From assembly GCA_002305315.1 (NCBI GenBank), contig DBQQ01000036.1:1-27695 (forward strand): 27,695 nt of DNA, written 5' to 3'. A program made the position numbers and the translations under genes. Shown here in pieces: positions 1-7,843 of the stretch; position 1 is the first letter of the stretch; each line of letters opens with the position of its first letter. This DNA is from Clostridiales bacterium UBA1390. Lineage in GTDB: Bacteria > Bacillota > Clostridia > Lachnospirales > Bianqueaceae. The notes beneath the pieces are model-generated. The model searched no databases. It saw only the letters and a program-made list of their open reading frames with translations, and was not told where the DNA came from.

Positions 1-1
1 A

Positions 2-232
2 GCGTATACAGAAAGCCCGAAGAACCTGTATACTCAAATTTTCATGGCTCGGGCAGGCTCCCGATCCGGGGCGTATACAGAAAGCTCGAAGAGCCCGAAC
101 TCGGGTAGAACCTGTATACTCAAATTTTCAGGATCTAGGGAGGTTCCTGGTCGATAGCGTATACAGAAAGCCCGAAGAATCTGTATACTCCAATTTTCAG
201 AGCCCAGGCAGATTCCTAGTCGACAGTGTATA
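2..232. repeat. three tandem 69-bp repeats plus a partial fourth
   Basis: Unit 1 is 2-70, unit 2 is 71-156, unit 3 is 157-225, and the first bases of a fourth unit run 226-232. Every full unit starts GCGTATACAG and contains the 8-bp dyad GTATACAG...CTGTATAC, followed by TCAAATTTTCA (TCCAATTTTCA in unit 3) and a more variable 26-base stretch. Units 1 and 3 are 69 bp. Unit 2 is 86 bp because it carries a 17-bp insertion (about 93-109) that itself contains CCCGA/TCGGG arms. Minus-strand open frames run through the array, but this looks incidental to the 69-bp (23-codon) period. The function is not recognised; a REP-like or protein-binding array is possible. The array may continue beyond the left edge. 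Confidence 0.85.
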
Positions 233-241
233 TAAATAGGG

Positions 242-268
242 AGGCTGCTACGAAATACGCAGCAGCCT
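242..268 (-). terminator. hairpin downstream of the anti-sigma gene
   Basis: A perfect 8-bp inverted repeat (AGGCTGCT at 242-249 and AGCAGCCT at 261-268) with an 11-base loop lies 7 bases past the stop codon of the minus-strand anti-sigma gene. The downstream sequence on the minus strand is only weakly U-rich (CCCTATTTATA), so termination may be partial. It also separates the gene from the repeat array. Confidence 0.5.
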
Positions 269-275
269 TCAAAAG

Positions 276-950
276 TCAAAAATCGACATCGGGCAAGGGC
301 CCATTTTCGATGAGCTGGCAGAGAACTTGGGTGAGATCAATACGCAGGGTTTCCTGGGTGCTTTCTTCGCCGGCGCATTCGATGTAAAAAGTCTGCCCAT
401 CCAGCATAAAGGTCGCATAATAGATCATGGTGCGAATTCCATGGCTATTGGCGCGAGAACGATAGTAACCAGCCTGGATCGCTACGCCATTCACATAGCT
501 GGTGGTTTCATGACCTTCTATGAAAGTATCCTGCAAAATGGCATTTGTCGTAGAGATTGTGAAGTTTACAGTGCCGATATTGCCTTCAAAGCCCAGAAGA
601 GAGAGATCTTCTTGATTCCAGATGCCGATCGCGCTGGCAGACAAGCCGGGAAAAAGGAGTTCAAGCTCAGCAGAGGCCAGTTCTCGGGAACGAACAGAGA
701 GTGCCAGATTCTGAGAAGATAGCGAAGAGGCAGGGGCAAAACAAAGAGTATCGCCACTAGCAAGTGTGATCACCTGAGACTGCGGACGAAGCTGCCACAG
801 GCCCAGGGCAAGGATTAAAACCAGGCAAGCGGCCAGAGAAGCCATGCGAAATGGATGTCGCTTTGACACGGGGGTCGTATACTCTATGGCCTCGGAAATA
901 TAGCGATCGCTTAGATTAGCGAGCGCATGAGAGAGTCGTTGCGTTTTCAT
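276..950 (-). CDS. membrane-anchored anti-sigma factor (probable partner of the adjacent ECF sigma)
   Basis: This 224-residue protein has a short N-terminal cytoplasmic part of about 35 residues, one transmembrane helix at about 36-54, and a roughly 170-residue extracellular domain. The layout is that of an ECF anti-sigma factor: the cytoplasmic part holds the sigma factor and the outer domain senses a signal. The N-terminal pattern (ALANLSDRYISEAIEY) resembles clostridial anti-sigma proteins. I do not recognise the outer domain. The start ATG at 950-948 overlaps the sigma stop codon as ATGA, and an AGGAGG site lies about 8 bases upstream inside the sigma gene, so the two are translationally coupled. 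The assignment rests mainly on context and topology; there is no obvious zinc-binding HxxxCxxC motif. Confidence 0.72.
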   Translation of the reverse strand: MKTQRLSHALANLSDRYISEAIEYTTPVSKRHPFRMASLAACLVLILALGLWQLRPQSQVITLASGDTLCFAPASSLSSQNLALSVRSRELASAELELLFPGLSASAIGIWNQEDLSLLGFEGNIGTVNFTISTTNAILQDTFIEGHETTSYVNGVAIQAGYYRSRANSHGIRTMIYYATFMLDGQTFYIECAGEESTQETLRIDLTQVLCQLIENGPLPDVDF

Positions 951-1501
951 AGAATTCCCTCCTGAATCAGATATTGTCGAAGTTGTTTGCGGAGCCGGGT
1001 GAGGCGTACAGAGACGTTTTTTTCGCTCTTGTGTACCTGCCCGGCGATTGTCTGATACGAATCGCCGAACCAGTATCGGCGTACAAAGATGACGCGGTTC
1101 TCCTGGGAAAGCGTGTCTAAAAAATGTTCCAGGGCCTGCGTGAGTGTCTGGGCTGCTAGGTTCGACCAGACGTCTTCTGAGCTTGGTAGGATCTCAGCCA
1201 GTTCTTCCAGTGCCACGTCATATTGGCTATCGCGCTTGGCAGCGGATTTGTGCTCATGTTTTTTCAGGGACAGGTTGTGAACGATTTTGCAAAGATAGGC
1301 GCTTAAGGAATGGGGGCGCGCAGGCGGAATGGCATTCCATATGCCCAGGTAGGCGTCGTTGACGCATTCCTCAGCGTCCTGTTGGTTGTTGGTAAGCTGA
1401 TAGGATAATGCGTGACAGAGACGGCCGTATTTTGCGTCCAGTGCGGTGATGGCGTCTTCTGAGCGCTGCCAGAAAAGTTCGATGATCTGTTCATCATCCA
1501 T
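947..1501 (-). CDS. ECF-family RNA polymerase sigma factor
   Basis: This 184-residue protein has the two-domain form of extracytoplasmic-function sigma factors. Region 2 is at about residues 20-85 (AEECVNDAYLGIWNAIPP is the typical -10 recognition stretch). Region 4 is at about 125-180 (LSQENRVIFVRRYWFGDSYQTIA followed by an HTH with SEKNVSVRLTRLRKQL). It would direct RNA polymerase to a small regulon under control of the co-encoded anti-sigma factor. I chose the ATG at 1501-1499 because GAGGAGG at 1516-1510 sits 8 bases upstream; the in-frame GTG at 1510 overlaps that ribosome site and is unlikely. The gene is divergent from the copper operon, with about 160 bases between the two starts. Confidence 0.9.
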   Translation of the reverse strand: MDDEQIIELFWQRSEDAITALDAKYGRLCHALSYQLTNNQQDAEECVNDAYLGIWNAIPPARPHSLSAYLCKIVHNLSLKKHEHKSAAKRDSQYDVALEELAEILPSSEDVWSNLAAQTLTQALEHFLDTLSQENRVIFVRRYWFGDSYQTIAGQVHKSEKNVSVRLTRLRKQLRQYLIQEGIL

Positions 1502-1527
1502 AGGGAACACCTCCTCTACCTATAAAC

Positions 1528-1553
1528 TACGATTTGGTGAGTGAAAACTACAT
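1528..1553 (-). promoter_or_regulatory. possible ECF-type autoregulatory promoter
   Basis: Upstream of the sigma gene the minus strand reads TGTAG, then 16 bases, then CGTA at 1531-1528, about 12 bases before the ribosome site. CGTA at -10 with a 16-base spacer is typical of sigma-W-like ECF promoters, but the -35 match is poor. This is a guess from spacing. Confidence 0.22.
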
Positions 1554-1593
1554 CCATGCTAACATAATTTTTGAAAAAAAGCAAAAAATAGGC

Positions 1594-1622
1594 TTGACAA
1601 ATACCGGGCGGGGGTATATGAT
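1594..1622 (+). promoter_or_regulatory. sigma-A promoter of csoR-copA
   Basis: TTGACA (1594-1599) and TATGAT (1617-1622) are separated by 17 bases. The first CsoR box occupies essentially the whole spacer, so bound CsoR should block RNA polymerase directly. Confidence 0.85.
1601..1617. promoter_or_regulatory. CsoR operator 1
   Basis: ATACCGGGCGGGGGTAT is a pseudo-palindrome with the ATACC...GGGTAT ends of known CsoR operators and a G-rich centre. It lies between -35 and -10. Confidence 0.8.
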
Positions 1623-1630
1623 GGTTGCAG

Positions 1631-1647
1631 ATACCCTGTGGGGGTAT
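1631..1647. promoter_or_regulatory. CsoR operator 2
   Basis: ATACCCTGTGGGGGTAT is a second box of the same 17-bp form, starting exactly 30 bases after the first, about three helical turns. It covers the predicted transcription start and early leader and ends 3 bases before the ribosome site GAAGGAGAG (1651-1659). Confidence 0.8.
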
Positions 1648-1664
1648 TTGGAAGGAGAGATATC

Positions 1665-1958
1665 ATGGAGTGTTGTGCACATAAGAAGCATACGCCGCGT
1701 GATGAGGAGACGCAGAAGGCACTGCAGAATCGGCTGAATCGGATTATGGGGCAGCTGAACGGGATTAAAAATATGGTGGATGAAAACAGATATTGTGGAG
1801 ATATTCTGATACAAGTGGCCGCGGTACAGAGTGCGCTGCAGAGTGTAGGATATATGATACTGCAAAATCACATGGAGACCTGTGTGGTAGAGGAGATTCA
1901 GCAGGGGAATCTGCAGATTGTGGATGAGGCTGTGGATCTGATCAAGAAGCTCAAGTAA
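1665..1958 (+). CDS. csoR: CsoR copper-sensing transcriptional repressor
   Basis: This 97-residue all-helical DUF156/CsoR-family repressor releases DNA when it binds Cu(I). The ligand triad is visible as C44, H69 and C73, with the same C-x24-H-x3-C spacing as the Mycobacterium tuberculosis CsoR triad. The core LNRIMGQLNGIKNMVDENRYCGDIL is typical. The N-terminus carries an extra Cys/His-rich start (MECCAHKKH) seen in several clostridial homologues. The ATG at 1665 is preceded by GAAGGAGAG; an in-frame GTG at 1638 lies inside operator 2 and is rejected. It is followed after 12 bases by copA, whose ribosome site overlaps the csoR stop codon. It represses itself and copA through the two boxes upstream. 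Confidence 0.95.
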   Translation: MECCAHKKHTPRDEETQKALQNRLNRIMGQLNGIKNMVDENRYCGDILIQVAAVQSALQSVGYMILQNHMETCVVEEIQQGNLQIVDEAVDLIKKLK

Positions 1959-1970
1959 GGAGAGAATGGT

Positions 1971-4532
1971 ATGCATACCGAGAAATTTAATGTAACGGGT
2001 ATGACCTGTGCGGCATGTAGTGCGCATGTGGAGAAGGCCGTGGCTGCGGTCGAGGGGGTCAGTGAGGTCACGGTCAGCCTTCTGACCAATTCTATGAGTG
2101 TGCAGTATGAGGCGCCGGCATCGGCACAGGCAATCTGTCAGGCCGTACAGATGGCGGGATATGGAGCCAGCCCGGAACAGAAAGCGCAGACAAATGCACA
2201 GGCAGCCAGGGAAGCGCTGGAAGATCACGAAACGCCGAAGCTGGCCAGGAGACTGATTGCGTCTTTAGTCCTGCTGATTCCCCTGATGTATGTGTCCATG
2301 GGAGCGCTGATGTGGGGATGGCCCATTCCGGCGGGATTTCGGGAGAATCCCATGGCGATCGGGCTGTATCAGCTTCTTCTGACGACAGCCGTAATGGTCA
2401 TCAATCAGCGCTTTTTCATTAGCGGTGTGACCAGCCTGATTCATGGCGGGCCCAACATGGATACGCTGGTGGCCATGGGCAGTGCGGCGGCCTATCTGTA
2501 CAGCGTGGCGATGTTGTTTGCGATGAGCGGCGACGCGGCTCATGCAGAGCATTACCTGCATGAATTGTATTTTGAGTCGGCGGCCATGATCCTGACGCTG
2601 ATCACAGTGGGAAAACTTCTGGAGGCACGCAGCAAGGGGAAGACGACCAATGCCATCAAGAGTCTGATGGATCTGGCGCCCAAGACAGCCCGAGTCCTGC
2701 GAGGCGGCAAGGAAGAGACGATTCCTGCCGAAGAGGTGCAGATCGGCGATACGTTTCTGGTGCGTCCCGGCGAAAGCATTCCGGTAGATGGGCGAATAGT
2801 CGAGGGAGAGAGCGCGGTCAATGAGGCGGCGCTGACGGGAGAGAGTCTTCCGGTAGACAAACAGCCCGGCAGTCTGGTCAGTGCAGCCACGCTCAATCAG
2901 AATGGATTCTTGACCTGTACAGCCACACGAGTCGGCGGCGACACCACGCTGAGTCAGATCATTGAAATGGTGGAGAATGCGGCGGCGACCAAGGCGCCCA
3001 TCGCCAAGGTGGCCGATAAGGTATCCGGCATATTTGTGCCGGCGGTCATTGGGATTGCGCTTGTGACCTTCATTGTCTGGATGCTGGTAGGCGAGACTTT
3101 TGGCTTCGCGCTGGCACGAGCGATCAGTGTGCTGGTGATCAGCTGCCCTTGTGCGCTGGGCTTGGCCACACCGGTGGCGATCATGGTAGGGAGCGGTCTG
3201 GGCGCTAAGAATGGTGTATTGTTTAAGACGGCTTCTGCCTTAGAGGCGGCAGGTAAGATAGATTTTGTGATTTTGGATAAGACGGGAACGGTCACAGAGG
3301 GGAAACCACAGGTGACGGATCTGCGGCCGAATGAAGAGATCACGAAAGAGGAACTGCTCGCGGTGGCCGCGGCACTGGAAGAAAAGAGTGAACATCCGCT
3401 GGCTAAGGCCATTCGAGAACACGCCCAGAAGGAAGGGCTAACCTATGAGCCGGTCGAGGCATTCTCGGCGATGCCTGGACATGGCGTCCAGGGAAGTATC
3501 CATGGAGAGAGGGCGATTGGCGGCAATGCAGTGCTCATGCAGGAACAGGGCTTATTGACAGAATCCATGAAAAGGGCTGGAGAGGCTCTGGCGGAAGAAG
3601 GCAAGACACCGCTGTATTTTGCGCTGGGGACGAAGCTCCTGGGAATCATCGCGGTAGCGGATGTGGTAAAGCCGGACAGCGCGCAGGCGATTCGGGAGCT
3701 GGAGGGCATGGGGATTCAGACCATCATGCTGACAGGAGATAATCGCAGGACTGCGGAGGCAATCGGACGGCAGGTAGGACTTCAGAAGGTCATCTCGGAT
3801 GTGCTTCCGGGGGACAAGGAAGCGGTGGTGCGGAGTCTGTCGACGCTGGGAAAAACAGCCATGGTGGGCGATGGAATCAATGATGCGCCGGCGTTGACGC
3901 GCGCGGATGTGGGCATCGCGATTGGCGCAGGCGCAGATGTGGCGCTGGATGCAGCCGATGTCGTTTTGATGAAATCAAGTCTCTTGGATGTGCCGGCGGC
4001 GATTCGCCTTTCTCGTCAGGTACTGCGAAATATTCATGAGAACCTGTTCTGGGCGTTCTTTTATAATTGCATCGGGATTCCCCTGGCAGCTGGGGTATTG
4101 ATTCCCGTGTTGGGGTGGCAGCTGAACCCCATGTTCGGCGCGGCGGCGATGAGTCTTTCCAGTTTCTGTGTTGTGATGAATGCGTTGCGGCTGAACCTGT
4201 TTCAGGTACATTCTGCGAAGCGGGATGTGCCGCGTAAGAAGATCCCTCTGCCGGACACGCTGCCCGGCTTGATGGATAGAAATGCTCCGTGTCCCATACC
4301 GGAGAAGAAGGAGGAAAATAAAATGACAAAGACAGTGTATGTAGAAGGAATGATGTGCGCACATTGCCAGGCGCATGTGAAGAAGGCGTTGGAAGGCGTC
4401 ACGGGCGTCACGGGGGCTGAGGTCAGCCTGGAAGACAAGAAGGCGGTCGTAACGCTTGCGCAGGATGTTTCCGATGAGGCGCTGATGAATGCTGTGAAGG
4501 AAGCAGGATACGAAGCGACCCGCTGCGAATAA
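1971..4532 (+). CDS. copA: CopA-type Cu(I)-exporting P1B ATPase with a C-terminal CopZ-like domain
   Basis: This 853-residue pump exports Cu(I) across the membrane at the expense of ATP. Domains in order: an N-terminal heavy-metal-associated domain with C13-x2-C16 (GMTCAAC); transmembrane pairs from about residue 90; the TGES actuator loop at about 290; the CPC metal site C392-P-C394; phosphorylated D436 in DKTGT; the HP motif (SEHPLAK) at about 480; GDGINDAP at about 633; two final helices; a roughly 40-residue hydrophilic linker; then a second metal-binding domain from M785 with C796-x2-C799 (MMCAHC). Most CopA proteins have metal domains only at the N-terminus. The start has AAGGAGAG 6 bases upstream. 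It shares the csoR promoter and ends at a strong terminator. Confidence 0.96.
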   Translation: MHTEKFNVTGMTCAACSAHVEKAVAAVEGVSEVTVSLLTNSMSVQYEAPASAQAICQAVQMAGYGASPEQKAQTNAQAAREALEDHETPKLARRLIASLVLLIPLMYVSMGALMWGWPIPAGFRENPMAIGLYQLLLTTAVMVINQRFFISGVTSLIHGGPNMDTLVAMGSAAAYLYSVAMLFAMSGDAAHAEHYLHELYFESAAMILTLITVGKLLEARSKGKTTNAIKSLMDLAPKTARVLRGGKEETIPAEEVQIGDTFLVRPGESIPVDGRIVEGESAVNEAALTGESLPVDKQPGSLVSAATLNQNGFLTCTATRVGGDTTLSQIIEMVENAAATKAPIAKVADKVSGIFVPAVIGIALVTFIVWMLVGETFGFALARAISVLVISCPCALGLATPVAIMVGSGLGAKNGVLFKTASALEAAGKIDFVILDKTGTVTEGKPQVTDLRPNEEITKEELLAVAAALEEKSEHPLAKAIREHAQKEGLTYEPVEAFSAMPGHGVQGSIHGERAIGGNAVLMQEQGLLTESMKRAGEALAEEGKTPLYFALGTKLLGIIAVADVVKPDSAQAIRELEGMGIQTIMLTGDNRRTAEAIGRQVGLQKVISDVLPGDKEAVVRSLSTLGKTAMVGDGINDAPALTRADVGIAIGAGADVALDAADVVLMKSSLLDVPAAIRLSRQVLRNIHENLFWAFFYNCIGIPLAAGVLIPVLGWQLNPMFGAAAMSLSSFCVVMNALRLNLFQVHSAKRDVPRKKIPLPDTLPGLMDRNAPCPIPEKKEENKMTKTVYVEGMMCAHCQAHVKKALEGVTGVTGAEVSLEDKKAVVTLAQDVSDEALMNAVKEAGYEATRCE
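4323..4532 (+). CDS. copZ: possible nested CopZ copper chaperone from an internal start in copA
   Basis: In the same frame as copA, ATG 4323-4325 is preceded by AAGGAGG (4308-4314) with an 8-base gap, a near-ideal ribosome site inside a coding region. Initiation here would give a free 69-residue protein that is a complete heavy-metal-associated domain (GMMCAHC, then a beta-alpha-beta-beta-alpha-beta length). That is the usual size of the Cu(I) chaperone CopZ, which hands copper to CopA and CsoR. The likely history is a separate copA-copZ pair that fused by loss of the copA stop codon while the copZ ribosome site survived. Separate production is inferred, not shown. Confidence 0.5.
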   Translation: MTKTVYVEGMMCAHCQAHVKKALEGVTGVTGAEVSLEDKKAVVTLAQDVSDEALMNAVKEAGYEATRCE

Positions 4533-4543
4533 GGAGAGTCAAG

Positions 4544-4575
4544 AGGCCATCCCGACTATAAGGGGTGGCCTTTTT
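4544..4575 (+). terminator. intrinsic terminator of the copper operon
   Basis: A 10-bp stem (AGGCCATCCC at 4544-4553 and GGGGTGGCCT at 4562-4571, with one G-U pair) is followed by five T residues. It lies 11 bases after the copA stop. Confidence 0.92.
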
Positions 4576-4602
4576 GAATCGTGCATTTTTACATACTTCT
4601 GT

Positions 4603-4631
4603 TTGACATTACAAGGGGAAATTGGTATAAT
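4603..4631 (+). promoter_or_regulatory. perfect consensus sigma-A promoter of the ABC operon
   Basis: TTGACA (4603-4608), 17 bases, TATAAT (4626-4631). All twelve positions match the consensus. No operator-like dyad overlaps it, so expression may be high and constitutive. Confidence 0.9.
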
Positions 4632-4679
4632 GAATAAAAGGGTTTTTCGTATTTTGTGAACAAAACAGGAGGGATGGAC

Positions 4680-5417
4680 ATGGAGTTAAAGTTAGAGCAC
4701 GTGACAAAACGATATGGGAAGCTAGAGGCACTGTCGGATTTTTCCATCACCTTTGAAACGGGAATTTACGGTATCCTGGGGGCAAATGGCGCCGGAAAGA
4801 GCACGATGATGAATCTGATTACGGACAATATTCGTAGGGATGAGGGACGGATTCTGCTGGATGATCAGGAGATTTTACAGATGGGAGACCGCTTCCGTCA
4901 ATATCTGGGATATATGCCGCAGCAGCAGGGAATGTACGAACATATGACGGCGGAGAGCTTCCTGACGTACATCGCCAGGCTGAAGGGGATCAGGGGCAAG
5001 GCTGTGCGAGAGCAGGTGCAGCATGTGCTGGAGCTTGCGAATCTTCAGGATGTGCGGCATAAGAAGCTGCTGGGATTTTCAGGGGGAATGCGGCAGCGAG
5101 CGCTCTTGGCGCAGGCGCTTCTGGGCGATCCGAAGATCTTGATCCTGGACGAACCGACGGCAGGGCTGGATCCGAAGGAGCGTGTGCGAATCCGTACATT
5201 TATCCATGAATTGTCCCAGGATCGTATCGTACTCTTAGCGACCCATATCGTCAGTGATATTGAATCCATAGCAGACCAGGTACTGTTGATGAAAAAGGGA
5301 AAACTGCAGCGCATGGGTACGCCGCAGGAGCTGATCGCGGCGATTCCACCGGAGTGGGAGCCTGTGGCATATCACCTGAGCCTGGAGGATGTGTATCTGT
5401 ATTTTCTGGGGGAATAG
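4680..5417 (+). CDS. ABC transporter ATP-binding protein
   Basis: This 245-residue nucleotide-binding subunit powers the duplicated permease encoded next. It has Walker A GANGAGKST at 34-42, Q-loop around MPQQQG (about 79), signature FSGGMRQR at about 133, Walker B ILILDEP with the D-loop AGLDP at about 155, and the switch histidine in LATHI. It resembles the ABC-2 type multidrug/antimicrobial-peptide export ATPases (CcmA class); the substrate cannot be told. The ATG at 4680 is chosen because AGGAGGG (4667-4673) is 6 bases upstream; the ATG at 4674 is too close to that site, and the GTG at 4656 lies upstream of it. The permease start follows the stop after 3 bases. Confidence 0.92.
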   Translation: MELKLEHVTKRYGKLEALSDFSITFETGIYGILGANGAGKSTMMNLITDNIRRDEGRILLDDQEILQMGDRFRQYLGYMPQQQGMYEHMTAESFLTYIARLKGIRGKAVREQVQHVLELANLQDVRHKKLLGFSGGMRQRALLAQALLGDPKILILDEPTAGLDPKERVRIRTFIHELSQDRIVLLATHIVSDIESIADQVLLMKKGKLQRMGTPQELIAAIPPEWEPVAYHLSLEDVYLYFLGE

Positions 5418-5420
5418 GCC

Positions 5421-7724
5421 ATGGGTGAGTGGAAGAGAATACTGAGTAATCCCAGAAGGCTTGCGCTGCTTCTGGCGATTCCATTGATTTGTATCGGACT
5501 GTTTTTATATGATTGTACGGGGAGTATCCAGCTGTCTTCCTGGCAGGAGATGATAGAGAACAACCAGTTCTACCAGGGACTGGTGAGAGAGATGCAGGAC
5601 TATAGTCTGGAAGAGGCACAGACGTATCTGACGGAACAGAGTGATCTTCTGAGTGATGTGGTGCTGTGGACATGGGGATGGGCGCTGGAGGATAAAACAG
5701 CAGAAGAGGTCGCGGAGATGCTGGCAGGATATCCGGATCTGGCAGCCCTCATCGAACAGCCGGAAGCGCTGCGAGCGGGAACCAGAAAATACTCCCAGGC
5801 CTATGCGGAGCTGCAGGAACAGCTGCAGTATCTGATCGATTATCCGGGATATCTGGCGCAGATTCAGACGCAGGCGGAGACACAATCTCAGACGACGATT
5901 TTTGGCGATCCGAACAGTTTCTCCTATCGAAATCTGCAGAAAACAGCAGGAGAATTTCGGACCATACAGGATGTGACGGTAGAGATGGGCAATAATCGGG
6001 GCATGGAGTCCTGGATTGCCTTTGACTTGGCGGATTATCTCTATGTGGTGGTTCTGATTGTGTTTGTCCTGGCCTTCCTGGAAGAACGAAAGAAGGGTCT
6101 ATGGAGTACGATTCGCAGCTGCCAGAAGGGACGGATGCATCTGGGCTGGGTTCGTGTGGGGATCCTGTTTGCGGTCTGTGTTATATATACGCTTCTGCTC
6201 TATGGAATCAATCTGGTCCTGGCACTCGAGTTGGAAGGAGGATGGGAAGGTCTGGGGAGATCTCTGCAGTCGCTCATGAGTTTCAAGACCTGTCCCATAC
6301 CGATCAGTATCGGCGGCTGGATCGTGCAGTACCTGCTGGTCAAGGTAGCCAGTGGTTTTCTGATCGGGGTTCTGCTGTGGTGCGTGCTGGGCTGGATCAG
6401 CAATATTCAGTTTTCGGTGACCGTGCTGGCGGCCATTCTGATCGTGGAATATGTTCTTTTTGCGACGCTGCCGGTGCAGAGCATTTTGAATCCGCTAAAA
6501 TATTTCAACTTGTTTTCGTATATTCAGACATCAAAGCTCTACACCCAGTATCTGAACATTGATCTGTTTGGATATCCCTTTGGCATACGAACGCTGGCGC
6601 TATGGGCGCTGCCATTTCTTTTGGCGCTCTTTCTGTTCGGTGCGCTGTGGGTACAGCGCAATCGGTATCCGGCGGGCAACCGGGACTGGCTCAGCAAGTT
6701 TGCGCACCTGGTCAACCGCGCATTGGATCTGGGACGGCGGCATCTGAGCATTGGGGGTATGGAGACGTATAAGACACTCCTTTTGGAATGGAGCATACTG
6801 TTGCTGGTGGTTCTGTATGTTTTCGCGGGAGATCTGCAGTATTATACCTATCAGTCTGACAGCGGCGCCTACGACATGTGGTATGAGGCATACTTGCGGG
6901 ATGCGGAAGGTCCGGCGGATTCCACGATGGATGATTACCTGGCCAATGCGAGGGCTTTGGCGGATCCGAATGACGGACAGCTGCAGAGCGCGCTCGATCA
7001 ACTGGAGGCGCGTGTGCAGGAACTGCGGCAGCGCGCGGAAGAGGGAGGATATGAACCCTGGCTTCTGCAACAGGAACCCTATCGCAATCTGTATGGGGAC
7101 TGGCCGCAGGAAGTGCAGAGACGCAACGCGACACTGGCGATGATTGTGGTGGCACTCTGCAGTGTGGGGCTTGTGGCCTATGAGCGGCAAGCGGGCGTGG
7201 GCTACATGCTGCGTTCTGTCAAACGGGGACGACGGGGTATATTTCGCCGCAAGACGGTCCTGGCCGTGCTATTGGCTGTGGCAGTCAGTGCCATTTTGTA
7301 TGGACATGAAATCCTGCGTTTTTTGGAGGAATATCAACCGAGCGTATTGGCTGCGCCGGTGCAGAATCTGGACTTTCTGCAGGCCTTTCCGCTGAAACTC
7401 AGCATCAGCGGATATATGGCGCTGACCTACGGCCTTCGTACATGCATGCTGATTTTGACGGCTTTTGTAGCGATGTTTATCGGGAGTCGGGCCAATCGAA
7501 TGGAAAGCGCGTATATGCTGGTACTGGGCATCTTAGGGGTGCCGGCGCTGCTGCTCATCTTGGGACTGGACGTATTCGGCTGGGTATCTCCGGCGATTCT
7601 CATCTCCACAAGTCAGCTGCTGAATCTGACAGCGTCGCAGCCGCTGGCCATACTACCCTGGATACTGTGGGCCGCGGCAGGGGGCTTGGCCTGGTTTTTC
7701 AGCAGAAAATATTGGGTTCGTTAA
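5421..7724 (+). CDS. large ABC-2-like permease with internal duplication
   Basis: This 767-residue membrane protein looks like two fused permease halves. Half 1 has a helix at 15-31, a roughly 170-residue Q/E-rich extracellular domain, then helices from about 204 on. Half 2 starts at about 447 with a helix (TLLLEWSILLLVVLYVFAG), a roughly 100-residue extracellular domain, and helices from about 565. Matching segments follow the second helix of each half: EERKKGLWSTIRSCQKGR at about 220 and YERQAGVGYMLRSVKRGR at about 586. One chain could therefore supply the whole membrane part of the transporter, with the upstream ATPase acting as homodimer. GGGGGAA precedes the ATG by about 8 bases. Substrate unknown; peptide or drug export is only a guess from the ATPase. 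Confidence 0.8.
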   Translation: MGEWKRILSNPRRLALLLAIPLICIGLFLYDCTGSIQLSSWQEMIENNQFYQGLVREMQDYSLEEAQTYLTEQSDLLSDVVLWTWGWALEDKTAEEVAEMLAGYPDLAALIEQPEALRAGTRKYSQAYAELQEQLQYLIDYPGYLAQIQTQAETQSQTTIFGDPNSFSYRNLQKTAGEFRTIQDVTVEMGNNRGMESWIAFDLADYLYVVVLIVFVLAFLEERKKGLWSTIRSCQKGRMHLGWVRVGILFAVCVIYTLLLYGINLVLALELEGGWEGLGRSLQSLMSFKTCPIPISIGGWIVQYLLVKVASGFLIGVLLWCVLGWISNIQFSVTVLAAILIVEYVLFATLPVQSILNPLKYFNLFSYIQTSKLYTQYLNIDLFGYPFGIRTLALWALPFLLALFLFGALWVQRNRYPAGNRDWLSKFAHLVNRALDLGRRHLSIGGMETYKTLLLEWSILLLVVLYVFAGDLQYYTYQSDSGAYDMWYEAYLRDAEGPADSTMDDYLANARALADPNDGQLQSALDQLEARVQELRQRAEEGGYEPWLLQQEPYRNLYGDWPQEVQRRNATLAMIVVALCSVGLVAYERQAGVGYMLRSVKRGRRGIFRRKTVLAVLLAVAVSAILYGHEILRFLEEYQPSVLAAPVQNLDFLQAFPLKLSISGYMALTYGLRTCMLILTAFVAMFIGSRANRMESAYMLVLGILGVPALLLILGLDVFGWVSPAILISTSQLLNLTASQPLAILPWILWAAAGGLAWFFSRKYWVR

Positions 7725-7734
7725 GAGTACGACG

Positions 7735-7772
7735 GAAACAGTCGGCAAATGTCTGGCCGGCTGTTTCTTTTT
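7735..7772 (+). terminator. intrinsic terminator of the ABC operon
   Basis: A 12-bp stem (GAAACAGTCGGC at 7735-7746 and GCCGGCTGTTTC at 7756-7767, one G-U pair) with a 9-base loop is followed by TTTTT. It lies 10 bases past the permease stop. Confidence 0.93.
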
Positions 7773-7773
7773 A

Positions 7774-7802
7774 TTGACAAAATGCCGAAAAGAGAGTAAA
7801 TT
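7774..7802 (+). promoter_or_regulatory. probable promoter of the hydroxyacid dehydrogenase
   Basis: TTGACA (7774-7779), 17 bases, then TAAATT (7797-7802; four of six -10 matches). It begins just after the preceding terminator. Confidence 0.6.
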
Positions 7803-7843
7803 AATAGAGGTCAATTTTATTTTCCTTTATGGGAGGCACAAAT

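Noticed and set aside
2..232. CRISPR array
   Set aside because: Units are contiguous 69-bp repeats with partly similar spacers; spacing is unequal and no cas gene is present.
34..279. 81-codon minus-strand ORF across the repeat array
   Set aside because: It only reads through the repeats (period 69 = 23 codons), ends past the terminator hairpin, and has no ribosome site or known domain.
1548..2228. 226-codon minus-strand ORF opposite csoR-copA
   Set aside because: It is antisense to two well-supported genes and covers their promoter; composition (Leu/His/Ile-rich) is that of a shadow frame.
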